Position numbers and translations under genes: made by a program
Notes under the pieces: generated by a model
What the model saw: only the letters and a program-made list of their open reading frames with translations
Databases searched by the model: none
What the model was told of the DNA's origin: nothing
Shown here: one piece after another, positions 28,467 through 37,130 of the stretch
Numbering within the stretch: the stretch's first letter is position 1
Layout: every line of letters begins with the position of its first letter
Source: an alpha proteobacterium MED-G09
Lineage (GTDB): Bacteria; Pseudomonadota; Alphaproteobacteria; MED-G09
Assembly: GCA_905182015.1 (NCBI GenBank)
Contig: CAJIZT010000001.1
Location: 32,928-96,927 of the forward strand
DNA: 64,000 nucleotides
Direction: 5' to 3'

Positions 28467-29756
28467 ATGGTTAATATAAAAAATAAACAGCATGATTTTT
28501 TTATCGATAGTAAGATTAACTATCAGACAGATAATATTATTACCTCTATTGATATTGGTTCGGATAAAATTATTTGTTTTATAGCAAAAGTTGATAGGAT
28601 TTTAGATAAAAAAAAGCCTCGTGTAATAGGCTTTGGATGCTCCCAGTCGAAGGGTTTAAAGAACGCTGGTATTACTGATATCACCGACCTGGAGAAGTCG
28701 ATAAGGAAAGCGGTTAATCAAGCTGAAAATTCAGCAGGAGTGGAAGTTAAGAATGTATCAGTCAATATCTCAGGAAATTATATCAAAACTGAACGTTTAT
28801 TTGGCGAGATAATCATTGGTAATAGTATAATCAATCATAACCATGTTGCTCAGGTGATTAGTATAGCTAAAAAGAAGTTTAATTCTAAAAATAAAAAAGT
28901 GCTTCATGTTATTCCTTCTCACTTTACAGCTGACGGTATTAAAAACATCGCCAACCCAAACGGTATGAGCGCAAATAAACTTGGCGTTAAATTACTTTTT
29001 ATATATGGAATGCCTAACCACCTAGATAACCTTGAAATGATTGTAAAAAATTGTTTTTTAAATGTAATAAATTTTACAGCCAAGCCATACGTCTCAGCTT
29101 TATCTACCCTAACTAAGGAAGAGCAGCATTCGGGCGCTGTTTGCCTTGATATTGGATCGGGAAGTACCTCTATTTCTATTTTTATTGATGGTTCAATGGT
29201 TTTTGCAAAATCTATTAATATTGGAGGGTGGTATATATCAAGTGACATTTCTAAAATTTTATCAACACCCTTTGAGCAAGCAGAAGCTTTAAAAACTCTC
29301 TATGGCAGCGCTTTAAGGGGACCAAATGACGGAGAATATATTTATCAAACACCTCTAATGGGAAGTGATTCCGACGAAAGATTATCATTTTCAAGATCAA
29401 AATTAATTTCAATTATTCGGCCTCGTTTCTACGAAATACTTATCCATGCAAAGAGGTGTATTGAGCAATCAGGATATTACGATATTGCAAAAAGAAACAC
29501 TGTTATTACAGGCGGAGGTTCGGAATTAATAGGTAGTATTGAATTTTCTGAAAGAATTTTAGAATCCAGAGTTCGGTCAGGTAAACCATTAAATATTGAT
29601 GGGTTGAATGAAGAAATCTCTGGCCCAGCTTTTTCATCATGTGCCGGTATGCTTATTCATTCGATATTATCTTTGAAAAAAGATATGAATGATAAGCCTA
29701 ACCAACAAAATTTTGCTTCTAAATTTATACAAAAAATTATGGGTTCTGGTTTTTAA
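28467..29756 (+). CDS. ftsA: Cell division protein FtsA
   Basis: Actin-like ATPase (429 residues) that tethers FtsZ to the membrane. Nucleotide-site segments are SIDIGSDKIICFIA near 27, VCLDIGSGSTSISIF near 224 and VITGGGSEL near 349. The C terminus FASKFIQKIMGSGF looks like the membrane-binding amphipathic helix. There is a longer than usual polar N-terminal tail (about 25 residues) before the first strand. Followed by a small hairpin and then ftsZ. Confidence 0.95.
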   Translation: MVNIKNKQHDFFIDSKINYQTDNIITSIDIGSDKIICFIAKVDRILDKKKPRVIGFGCSQSKGLKNAGITDITDLEKSIRKAVNQAENSAGVEVKNVSVNISGNYIKTERLFGEIIIGNSIINHNHVAQVISIAKKKFNSKNKKVLHVIPSHFTADGIKNIANPNGMSANKLGVKLLFIYGMPNHLDNLEMIVKNCFLNVINFTAKPYVSALSTLTKEEQHSGAVCLDIGSGSTSISIFIDGSMVFAKSINIGGWYISSDISKILSTPFEQAEALKTLYGSALRGPNDGEYIYQTPLMGSDSDERLSFSRSKLISIIRPRFYEILIHAKRCIEQSGYYDIAKRNTVITGGGSELIGSIEFSERILESRVRSGKPLNIDGLNEEISGPAFSSCAGMLIHSILSLKKDMNDKPNQQNFASKFIQKIMGSGF

Positions 29757-29775
29757 TCAATAACTTATTATTGAT
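29756..29775 (+). other. Small RNA hairpin between ftsA and ftsZ
   Basis: A perfect inverted repeat ATCAATAA-CTTA-TTATTGAT starting at the last base of the ftsA stop codon. It is AT-rich and not followed by a T-run, so it is unlikely to terminate transcription; it could be an mRNA stability or processing element. Function inferred only. Confidence 0.4.
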
Positions 29776-29825
29776 AAATGAATAGAATCAGTTGAAAATT
29801 AAAGTATTCTCAAACGAGGTGTATT

Positions 29826-31214
29826 ATGACCACGCATAAAGATGAAAATTTTGTTTCAAATAGCAGTATTACTCTTGAGGCTCCCGAAGTCGAAAAATTA
29901 AGACCGCGTATTTCCTTAATTGGAGTTGGCGGTGGAGGAGGAAATGCTCTAAAAACCATGGTCGATCAGGAGCTTGATGGGGTGGAATTATTTGCAGTCA
30001 ATACTGACGTCCAAGACTTAGAAAATTTAAATGGCGTAACATCTATTCCTATTGGATCTCATTCTACTCAAGGCATGGGGGCTGGTGCTGATCCTAAGGT
30101 TGGTAAAAAGGCGGCAGAAGAGTCCCAGGAAGAGATCAGGCGATACCTTGAGGGTACTCATATGCTTTTTATCACAGCCTGTCTTGGCGGTGGAACTGGA
30201 ACTGGTGCTGCACCAGTAATTGCCCAGCTGGCGAAAGATATGGGGATTCTTACCGTAGGTATTGTTACCACCCCATGGAGATTTGAAGGTAAAAAAAGAA
30301 TGGTATCGGCTCAAGCTGGAGTTGATGAATTGTGTAGTATCCTTGATACCGTTATAGTGATACCTAATCAAAATATTTTTAGAGTTATCAATGAAAAGAC
30401 TCCAATGAAAGAATGCGAGGATTTGGTGAATAAAACCCTACATGATGGCGTTTCTGCAATTAGCGCCTTAATTATGAAGAATGGTTCTATTAATATTGAT
30501 TTTGCAGATGTTCAGACTATCATGCAACATAAAGGTAAGGCGATATTTGGTGTTGGAACAGCATCTGGAGAGGATAGAGCTGTTTTATCGGCCGAAGCAG
30601 CGATTTCAAATCCAATGCTAGACGACTTATCCCTAAAAGGAACAAAAGGATTGCTAGTATCTCTTACTGCAGGATCAGATATTAATCCTTTTGAAATTGA
30701 TAGCGCATTATCTCTAATTCAAAAAGATGTCGGGGAGGATTGTGAAGTTATTTTTGGTGTTTTCCCGGATGATGAAATTGGTGATAATTTTAGAACTGCA
30801 GTCATTGCGACTGGAATGAATCAGGGCTCAGAAGAAATCGTTGTTGATATTAATAAGGCTGAGAAGAATCCCTTAGGACAAAATTTTATTGATATAATAG
30901 AAGAAAAAAATTCATTGTTAGGCGATAATGATGAAAGTATTGACCTAGAGATTAAGACAGTTTCCTCTGAAGAACCTCATAATATGTCCTCAGAGGAGGA
31001 TTTTTCTTTTGAAGAAGACTTTTCCAAAGGTACTGATTTGTTAGCGGATGAAAATATATCAAACTTACCTGATCCTGAAGACTGGGAAAATGATGATGGT
31101 GTTCCCCTCTTTAATAATGATAGGTTTGACCCGTCAGAGGATGATAAGGAAGAAGAATCCCAGTTGGAAATACCAGCCTTTCAAAGGTTTTTAGGAAGAA
31201 TAAAGGGTAATTAG
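29826..31214 (+). CDS. ftsZ: Cell division GTPase FtsZ
   Basis: Tubulin-like GTPase forming the Z ring. The N-terminal GTPase domain has [17 protein letters not shown] near 30, the tubulin signature [20 protein letters not shown] near 112, and [12 protein letters not shown] near 150. At 462 residues it is much longer than the E. coli protein because of an acidic linker (about residues 345-445) rich in Glu/Asp/Ser, as is common in alphaproteobacteria. The conserved C-terminal peptide for FtsA binding appears as [20 protein letters not shown] before ATG. Confidence 0.98.
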   Translation: MTTHKDENFVSNSSITLEAPEVEKLRPRISLIGVGGGGGNALKTMVDQELDGVELFAVNTDVQDLENLNGVTSIPIGSHSTQGMGAGADPKVGKKAAEESQEEIRRYLEGTHMLFITACLGGGTGTGAAPVIAQLAKDMGILTVGIVTTPWRFEGKKRMVSAQAGVDELCSILDTVIVIPNQNIFRVINEKTPMKECEDLVNKTLHDGVSAISALIMKNGSINIDFADVQTIMQHKGKAIFGVGTASGEDRAVLSAEAAISNPMLDDLSLKGTKGLLVSLTAGSDINPFEIDSALSLIQKDVGEDCEVIFGVFPDDEIGDNFRTAVIATGMNQGSEEIVVDINKAEKNPLGQNFIDIIEEKNSLLGDNDESIDLEIKTVSSEEPHNMSSEEDFSFEEDFSKGTDLLADENISNLPDPEDWENDDGVPLFNNDRFDPSEDDKEEESQLEIPAFQRFLGRIKGN

Positions 31215-31273
31215 AAATTTTCTTAGTTACAATAAGTGACAATCATTTATTCGTTATAGCTTATCCTTAATGA

Positions 31274-31305
31274 TACCAGTGTATAATTGCTGGTAGATAA
31301 ATATA
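31274..31305 (+). promoter_or_regulatory. Candidate lpxC promoter and hairpin
   Basis: TACCAG and CTGGTA (31274-31295) form a 6-base stem with a 10-base loop, and the loop contains a consensus TATAAT (31282). If this is a -10 box, transcription would start about 10 bases before the lpxC ATG. No convincing -35 box and no SD are visible. The overlap of the two signals suggests an alternative reading as an operator. Confidence 0.35.
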
Positions 31306-32292
31306 ATGAATAAAAATAATGTTAATTTGGAAGATAATTTTAAAAGCATGGATATTTCAAGAATTTCAGATAGAAGTCATTTTGATTCATTTTTAGCCAC
31401 AGGAAAAAATTGCTGGCAAACAACATTAAAGCTAGTCAAGAAATTTAATGGAATTGGTCTCCACTCGGGTAATAAAGTTAATATTACGATTAAACCCGGA
31501 GCAGAAAATTCAGGGATTGTTTTTGTTAGAACTGATTTAGACGGTGATCTAGAAAAACGTACAATAAGGGCTAACTATAAATTTGTTTCTGATACAAGTT
31601 TGTGTACAACAATTACAAATAGCTTTGGTATACAAGTATCAACAATCGAACATATTATGGCGGCTTTCAATGGCAGCGGTATTGACAACGCTTTAGTTGA
31701 AATAGATAACTCTGAGGTTCCTATAATGGACGGAAGCTCATTACCATTCTTAAATATAATGGAGGATGCGGGAATTATTGAACAGCCATCTAAGAGGCGA
31801 GTAATAAAAATACTTAAAGTAATAGAAGTTAGTGAAGGTGATAAATTTTGTTCATTTAGTCCAAGTAATGGGTCTGATTTTTCTGCTCAAATAGATTTCG
31901 AAAGTCTTGTTATAGGTAAACAGGAGGCTTCTTTATCTATAGAAGGGTATGGGTTTAAAGAATTTGCCGCCAACGCACGCACCTTCGGGTTCATGAAGGA
32001 TGTTGAACACATGAAGTCATTAGGTCTTGGACTAGGTGGTAGTTTAGATAATTGTATTATCATTGATAATAACGAAGTTATTAACCCCGGTGGCTTGAGG
32101 CATAAAAATGAGTTTTCTAGACATAAACTTCTTGATGCTGTTGGTGATATTTATACTGCTGGATTCCGAATCCAGGGCTTGTACCGAGGTATTAGGGCAG
32201 GGCATTACATGAATAATCTTCTTTTGAAAGAGTTATTCGCTCTAGCCTCAAATTATGAAATAATAGATTATCCTGACCCTTCTTTAAATTAA
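31306..32292 (+). CDS. lpxC: UDP-3-O-acyl-N-acetylglucosamine deacetylase
   Basis: Zinc enzyme for the committed step of lipid A synthesis. Zn/catalytic motifs are IEHIMAAFNGSGIDNALVEIDN, PIMDGSSLPFL and NEFSRHKLLDAVGDIYTAG, followed by RAGHYMNNLL. At 328 residues it carries about 35 extra residues before the usual start of the fold (TLKLVKKFNGIGLHSG). ATG at 31348 would shorten this by 14 residues. Position after ftsZ is the usual one. Confidence 0.96.
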   Translation: MNKNNVNLEDNFKSMDISRISDRSHFDSFLATGKNCWQTTLKLVKKFNGIGLHSGNKVNITIKPGAENSGIVFVRTDLDGDLEKRTIRANYKFVSDTSLCTTITNSFGIQVSTIEHIMAAFNGSGIDNALVEIDNSEVPIMDGSSLPFLNIMEDAGIIEQPSKRRVIKILKVIEVSEGDKFCSFSPSNGSDFSAQIDFESLVIGKQEASLSIEGYGFKEFAANARTFGFMKDVEHMKSLGLGLGGSLDNCIIIDNNEVINPGGLRHKNEFSRHKLLDAVGDIYTAGFRIQGLYRGIRAGHYMNNLLLKELFALASNYEIIDYPDPSLN

Positions 32293-32391
32293 TATGAGTT
32301 GGGTAAGGGTTCTAAAATGCTAGTAAGTTAATTTTATAAAGACATATTCCTTGTAGAGGTTTATAATAGATTCTTTATTAAATCTTTAATA

Positions 32392-33174
32392 ATGTCTTTA
32401 TTGAGAAGAGATATCTTGAAAAAAATAAATTTAAATAAAGTTATAATAATCTTTTTACTCACTCTTGTCGGTTGCTCAGGTAGTGAAGAGCGACCAGAGT
32501 ATAGAGAAAGATCTCTAGCTTCGATATATAATAATGCTGTTTATAACCTCGAGAGAGGAAGAGTTCAGCAGGCTGCATTTGAATTTGATGAAGTTGAAAG
32601 GCAGCACCCCTATTCTTCTTGGGCGAGACGTTCCATGCTAATGTCAGCCTATGCTTATTATCTACAAAATAAATATGATCAGGCAATATCTACGGCGCAG
32701 AGGTTTATATCCTTACATCCTGGAAACAAAAATGCAGTGTATGCATATTATTTGATAGCTCAATCGTATTATGAAAGAATTCAAGATGTTGCTAGAGATC
32801 AAAGAATTACTGAGCTGGCTTTAGAGTCTTTTGTTGAAGTGATAAGAAGATACCCTGAAACTGATTATGCAAAAGATTCACAGATGAAGGTTGATTTAAC
32901 TCAAGACCACCTGGCTGGAAAGGAGATGTATATTGGAAGATATTATCTAGAGAAAAAGGCCTTTCTTGCCGCTATTAATAGATTTCGAACTGTAACAGTT
33001 GACTATCAAACAACAAGCCACGTCCCTGAGGCGCTTCATAGAACTGTCGAATCCTACATATCGATGGGGTTATTTGATGAGGCTTATAAAACAGCTTCAG
33101 TCCTAGGTCACAATTTTCCAGAAAGTATTTGGTATAAAGATAGTTACGAGTTGATAAAGGATACTACTGAATAA
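32392..33174 (+). CDS. bamD: Outer membrane assembly lipoprotein BamD
   Basis: Essential lipoprotein of the BAM complex that inserts beta-barrel proteins into the outer membrane. The 260-residue protein has a lipoprotein signal ending in LLTLVGC, then five TPR-like repeats beginning YNNAVYNLERGRVQQAAFEFDEVERQHPYSSWARRS, a strong BamD signature. The track starts at ATG 32392, without an SD; TTG at 32416 has AGAAGAG five bases upstream and would give the tidier signal KKINLNKVIIIFLLTLVGC, so it may be the real start. Six bases separate it from ligA; recN, often found here in relatives, is absent. Confidence 0.93.
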   Translation: MSLLRRDILKKINLNKVIIIFLLTLVGCSGSEERPEYRERSLASIYNNAVYNLERGRVQQAAFEFDEVERQHPYSSWARRSMLMSAYAYYLQNKYDQAISTAQRFISLHPGNKNAVYAYYLIAQSYYERIQDVARDQRITELALESFVEVIRRYPETDYAKDSQMKVDLTQDHLAGKEMYIGRYYLEKKAFLAAINRFRTVTVDYQTTSHVPEALHRTVESYISMGLFDEAYKTASVLGHNFPESIWYKDSYELIKDTTE

Positions 33175-33180
33175 TAAAAA

Positions 33181-35316
33181 ATGAAAAAACTTAAAAGTGC
33201 AGAAGGTCTTGGTTCCGAGCTCGAGGTAAAAGATAAACTTTCAAATCTATACTCAGAAGTAAAAAAGCATGACGATCTTTATTATAAAAAACATAACCCT
33301 GTAATTTCCGATAACGAATATGATGAGTTAAGACGGTCTATTGATAAAATAGAAAAAGACTTTCCGTTATTGATTTCATCCTTATCCCCATCATCAAGAG
33401 TGGGTGCTAATCCATCGGAGAAGTTTGGAAAAATAAAGCATTCTGTTCCAATGCTCTCAATACAAAATGCTAAAAATAAAGAAGAGATTATATCTTGGAG
33501 TGACGGCTTAAAAAATTTTCTTAGAATTGAAGATAATATAAGTATCGACTATGTTGCTGAACCAAAAATCGATGGACTATCCGCTAGTATAATTTATGTA
33601 GATGGTGTTCTTAAGGTTGGAGCCACAAGAGGCAATGGTTCATTGGGTGAGGATGTAACTGAAAATATTAAAACAATTAGAGGGATTCCCTTAACTATAG
33701 ATAAAAATAAAGCTCCAAAAATTTTAGAAATTAGGGGTGAAGTGTATATGTCGCATGATAATTTTTATGCATTAAATAGAACACAAGAGCTTGAAGGCAA
33801 GGAGCCTTTTAAGAATCCTCGTAACGCTGCCGCAGGATCATTAAAACAATTGGATCCTAAGGAAACTGCAAAAAGATCACTTGAGTTTTTTGCTTATGCA
33901 TGGGGAAGCACATCTTCATTGCCCTACGACAATCATTATGACTTAATGATTTTTTTTAAAGAACTTGGGTTTCCTATTAATTCTCATTTTGGTGTGTTTG
34001 AAACTATTGATGAGCTCCTTGTTTTTTATAATAATGTTTTGGAGAAAAGACCGAGCCTTGGTTATGATATTGATGGAATCGTTTATAAGATTAATAGACT
34101 AGACTGGCGTGAAAGATTGCAATCGACAGATCATCACCCTAGGTGGGCTATTGCACACAAGTTTCCTGCAGAAAGAGCAGTTACAAAAATAATTGATATT
34201 GATATACAAGTTGGAAGAACTGGTGTCCTTACCCCGGTAGCAAGATTACAACCTATATCCATTGGAGGTGCTTTAATTTCAAATGCTAGCCTTCATAATT
34301 TTGAAGAAATTCAACGAAAAGATATTCGTATAGGCGATATGGTTTGGGTTCAAAGAGCGGGTGATGTGATACCTCAGGTAATTAGCGCCATTAAAGAAAA
34401 AAGATTAGAAAATCTTTCAGTTATAGACGCGCCAAGTCATTGTCCTGTTTGTGGCTCTATTGCTGAAAAAGAACTTGTTTTATCAGGTAATACAAAAAAA
34501 TATGAGAAGTATATTCGTTGTATGGGAGGTTTTAGCTGCGATGCTCAGGCAATTGAAAGAATTAAGCATTTTTCTTCTAAGGCCGCATTTGATATTGAAG
34601 GGCTTGGTCAAAAACAAATTGATGATTATTTTATAAATAAAATGATTAAGTCACCTGTCGACATCTTTTTTTTGGAGGATAGATATAAAAGTAATCCGCC
34701 TTCTTTTTGGCAATACACATCTGGACCTAAAGAAAAAATAGGGACTATTAAGGAAAGTGCCTTAAAATTATTCAAGTCGATTGATGATAGACGAGAGGTT
34801 GACTTAGATCGATTCCTTTTTGCACTTGGGATAAGGCACTTGGGATTATCCACCGCTAGTCTTATTGCTAATCACTACAAATCTATTAAAGTTATGCTTG
34901 ATACCTTTTCTGTTGAACGTTCCTCAAGTTCTTTAGAAGACCTTCAATCTTTGGGTGGTGTAGGAGAGAAGGTTGCAATTTCAATTACTGAGTTCTTTGA
35001 GAATTCTGAAACTAGGAGTTTAGTCATAGAACTAATTGAATCTGGAGTTGTCGTTAAAAAATTTAATAGAGAAATAAAAGAAACTAAAATATCAAATAAA
35101 ATTATTTTAATAACAGGAAGCTTGCAAAGTATGAGCAGGGCGGAGGCAAAGGTTAAAATCGAAATATTGGGTGCTAAACTTTCCTCCTCTTTATCTAAAA
35201 AAACAGATTTTCTTATTGCGGGAATAAAGCCTACTTTATCAAAAATTGAAAAAGCTAAAGAATTAGGCGTAAAAGTTTTTTTAGAGGATGAGTGGAATAA
35301 TTATATTAACGAATAG
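33181..35316 (+). CDS. ligA: NAD-dependent DNA ligase
   Basis: Seals nicks in replication and repair. The 711-residue protein has all LigA parts in order: domain Ia (YYKKHNPVISDNEYDELRR), adenylation domain with active-site lysine in AEPKIDGLSASI near 122, the OB fold (VGRTGVLTPVARLQPI), a four-cysteine zinc finger (CPVCGS, then RCMGGFSCDAQ), the helix-hairpin-helix region and a C-terminal BRCT domain (KIILITGSLQSMSRAEAKVKIEILGAKL). The stop overlaps the convergent peptidase gene by 11 bases. Confidence 0.97.
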   Translation: MKKLKSAEGLGSELEVKDKLSNLYSEVKKHDDLYYKKHNPVISDNEYDELRRSIDKIEKDFPLLISSLSPSSRVGANPSEKFGKIKHSVPMLSIQNAKNKEEIISWSDGLKNFLRIEDNISIDYVAEPKIDGLSASIIYVDGVLKVGATRGNGSLGEDVTENIKTIRGIPLTIDKNKAPKILEIRGEVYMSHDNFYALNRTQELEGKEPFKNPRNAAAGSLKQLDPKETAKRSLEFFAYAWGSTSSLPYDNHYDLMIFFKELGFPINSHFGVFETIDELLVFYNNVLEKRPSLGYDIDGIVYKINRLDWRERLQSTDHHPRWAIAHKFPAERAVTKIIDIDIQVGRTGVLTPVARLQPISIGGALISNASLHNFEEIQRKDIRIGDMVWVQRAGDVIPQVISAIKEKRLENLSVIDAPSHCPVCGSIAEKELVLSGNTKKYEKYIRCMGGFSCDAQAIERIKHFSSKAAFDIEGLGQKQIDDYFINKMIKSPVDIFFLEDRYKSNPPSFWQYTSGPKEKIGTIKESALKLFKSIDDRREVDLDRFLFALGIRHLGLSTASLIANHYKSIKVMLDTFSVERSSSSLEDLQSLGGVGEKVAISITEFFENSETRSLVIELIESGVVVKKFNREIKETKISNKIILITGSLQSMSRAEAKVKIEILGAKLSSSLSKKTDFLIAGIKPTLSKIEKAKELGVKVFLEDEWNNYINE

Positions 35317-37087
35317 GTTCGCAGCTTTTTTTTAACCACTTAACCTCATCTTTATTGAGAAAAGGCGAAAGCGACCTACAGACTTCTTGATGGTAATCAT
35401 TTAGCCATTTTTTTTCTTTCGTGTTCATTAAATTTAGATCTATAAGTGTTTTGTCTATAGGTGAGAGTGTTAAAGTCTCAAAATACAAGAGCTTGTTATT
35501 GTCACTACTTTCTTTGGTAAAAACTAAATTTTCAATTCGAATTCCATATTCGTTTTCTTTGTAATACCCCGGTTCGTTGGAGATAATCATACCTTTTTTT
35601 ATTTCCTGAGTTCCTGAGGGGGATATATTTTGTGGACCCTCGTGAACCCCTAAAAACGAACCAACCCCATGGCCTGTTCCGTGACTATAGTTTAATCCAA
35701 CTTCAAGAAGATATTTCCGTGCTAATGGATCCAAGTCAGAGCCCTTGGTGCCTTTAATAAATATGGAGCTTGCGATCGCAATATGACCTTTTAATACCCT
35801 TGTGAATCTATCTTTTTTTTCATCACATATATCCTTTTCACCGCTAAGAACAGCTACAGTCCTAGTAACATCTGTTGTTCCGTCAAAATATTGTCCGCCA
35901 GAATCTAGCAATAAAAGATCACCCCTTCTTAATATTTTATTTGTTTTCTTATTAGCCTTATAGTGAACGATTGCAGCATTTTCTGCAGTGCCAGCAATTG
36001 TATTAAATGATAAAGATTTTAATTCTTTATTCTCCTTTCTAAATTCAAGAAGTTTATTTTCAACTGTTAACTCATCAACTTCATCCTTTTCACTAATAGA
36101 ACTAAGCCAAAATAAAAATCTAGTTAAGGCAACCCCATCTCGTAGATGAGCATTTTTCGATCCGTTAATTTCAGTAGAGTTTTTACAGGCTTTCATTAGG
36201 CTGCACGGATTAGATTTTTGAATTTGCGAAGCAGTATTTAATTTAATTATCTTTGCTATTTCCAATGGAGTCGTTTTCGGATCAAATATAGTTTTTTTGT
36301 AATTTTTAATTTTTATAAATTTTTCGATATCACCTATTTTCATGTGTGTAATATTGTTTTTATTAAAGTGCTTTTCTATTTCTGCCGAGGTATTATGATT
36401 GGAAAAAAGAGTAGTTTTGGCATTTTTCTCAAAAATTGCAAAGCACCTTAGAACTGGTGTGTAATCAAGGTCATTACCTCTAATATTAAGTAACCAGCAA
36501 GTGTTTTCAGATTCTGATATAAAAAGTGAATCAGCTTTTTCATCGGTAAGTTCTTTTACTAAACTATGAAATTTTTCAGTACAGCTCTTTCCCGAGAACT
36601 CTATACTATGATGAATCACCAATCCGCTCGGCTCTTTTGGTCTGTCCAACCATATTTTATCAATAATATTTTTAGTTTCCACAAGAGCTATACTCTTTTT
36701 ATCGAATATTTTTTTTAATAAGAGGTGTTTACTTAATGATAATGTTTTTGGACTAAATCCAACCCTCTCTCCACCTTTAAATTTTCTCTCTACCCAATTT
36801 TCTTGGCTAGCAGGATCAAGATTTTCAAAATTAAACAAACTTGTAGAGCATTCCATTTTAACTTGCGTGGTGTACCTTCCATCGACAAAGATAACAGCAC
36901 TGTCTTTAGTTATAATTGATAGACCTGCAGACCCTGTAAACCCGGTAGCCCAAGCTAATCTCTCTGATGATTTAGGGATATACTCTGTAAGAAACTCATC
37001 TTCGTGAGGGATAATAAAGCCGTCAATCTCTTCTTTTTCTAAAAAAGAGCGGATTTGTATTATATTATTTTTTGTACTATTTATCAT
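35306..37087 (-). CDS. Xaa-Pro aminopeptidase (M24 family, long form)
   Basis: Metallopeptidase of 593 residues resembling aminopeptidase P, which removes the residue before proline from peptides. It has two creatinase-like N-terminal domains (FIIPHEDEFLTEYIPKSSERLAWATGFTGSAG) and a C-terminal pita-bread domain with the dinuclear metal ligands: LLLDSGGQYFDGTTDVTRT near 400, SHGTGHGVGSFLGVHEGP near 480 and SNEPGYYKENEYGIRIENL near 515. Convergent with ligA and on the same strand as the helicase gene upstream, 43 bases away. Confidence 0.92.
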   Translation of the reverse strand: MINSTKNNIIQIRSFLEKEEIDGFIIPHEDEFLTEYIPKSSERLAWATGFTGSAGLSIITKDSAVIFVDGRYTTQVKMECSTSLFNFENLDPASQENWVERKFKGGERVGFSPKTLSLSKHLLLKKIFDKKSIALVETKNIIDKIWLDRPKEPSGLVIHHSIEFSGKSCTEKFHSLVKELTDEKADSLFISESENTCWLLNIRGNDLDYTPVLRCFAIFEKNAKTTLFSNHNTSAEIEKHFNKNNITHMKIGDIEKFIKIKNYKKTIFDPKTTPLEIAKIIKLNTASQIQKSNPCSLMKACKNSTEINGSKNAHLRDGVALTRFLFWLSSISEKDEVDELTVENKLLEFRKENKELKSLSFNTIAGTAENAAIVHYKANKKTNKILRRGDLLLLDSGGQYFDGTTDVTRTVAVLSGEKDICDEKKDRFTRVLKGHIAIASSIFIKGTKGSDLDPLARKYLLEVGLNYSHGTGHGVGSFLGVHEGPQNISPSGTQEIKKGMIISNEPGYYKENEYGIRIENLVFTKESSDNNKLLYFETLTLSPIDKTLIDLNLMNTKEKKWLNDYHQEVCRSLSPFLNKDEVKWLKKSCEPIR

Positions 37088-37130
37088 AATTTTTTATATC
37101 ACATAATAAGAAAAACTAATAAATAGAGAT

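Noticed and set aside
28919-29248. 109-aa minus-strand ORF inside ftsA
   Set aside because: Shadow of a certain gene; no family motif, SD or independent context.
30027-30371. 114-aa minus-strand ORF inside ftsZ
   Set aside because: Antisense to the conserved GTPase domain of ftsZ; composition is that of a shadow frame.
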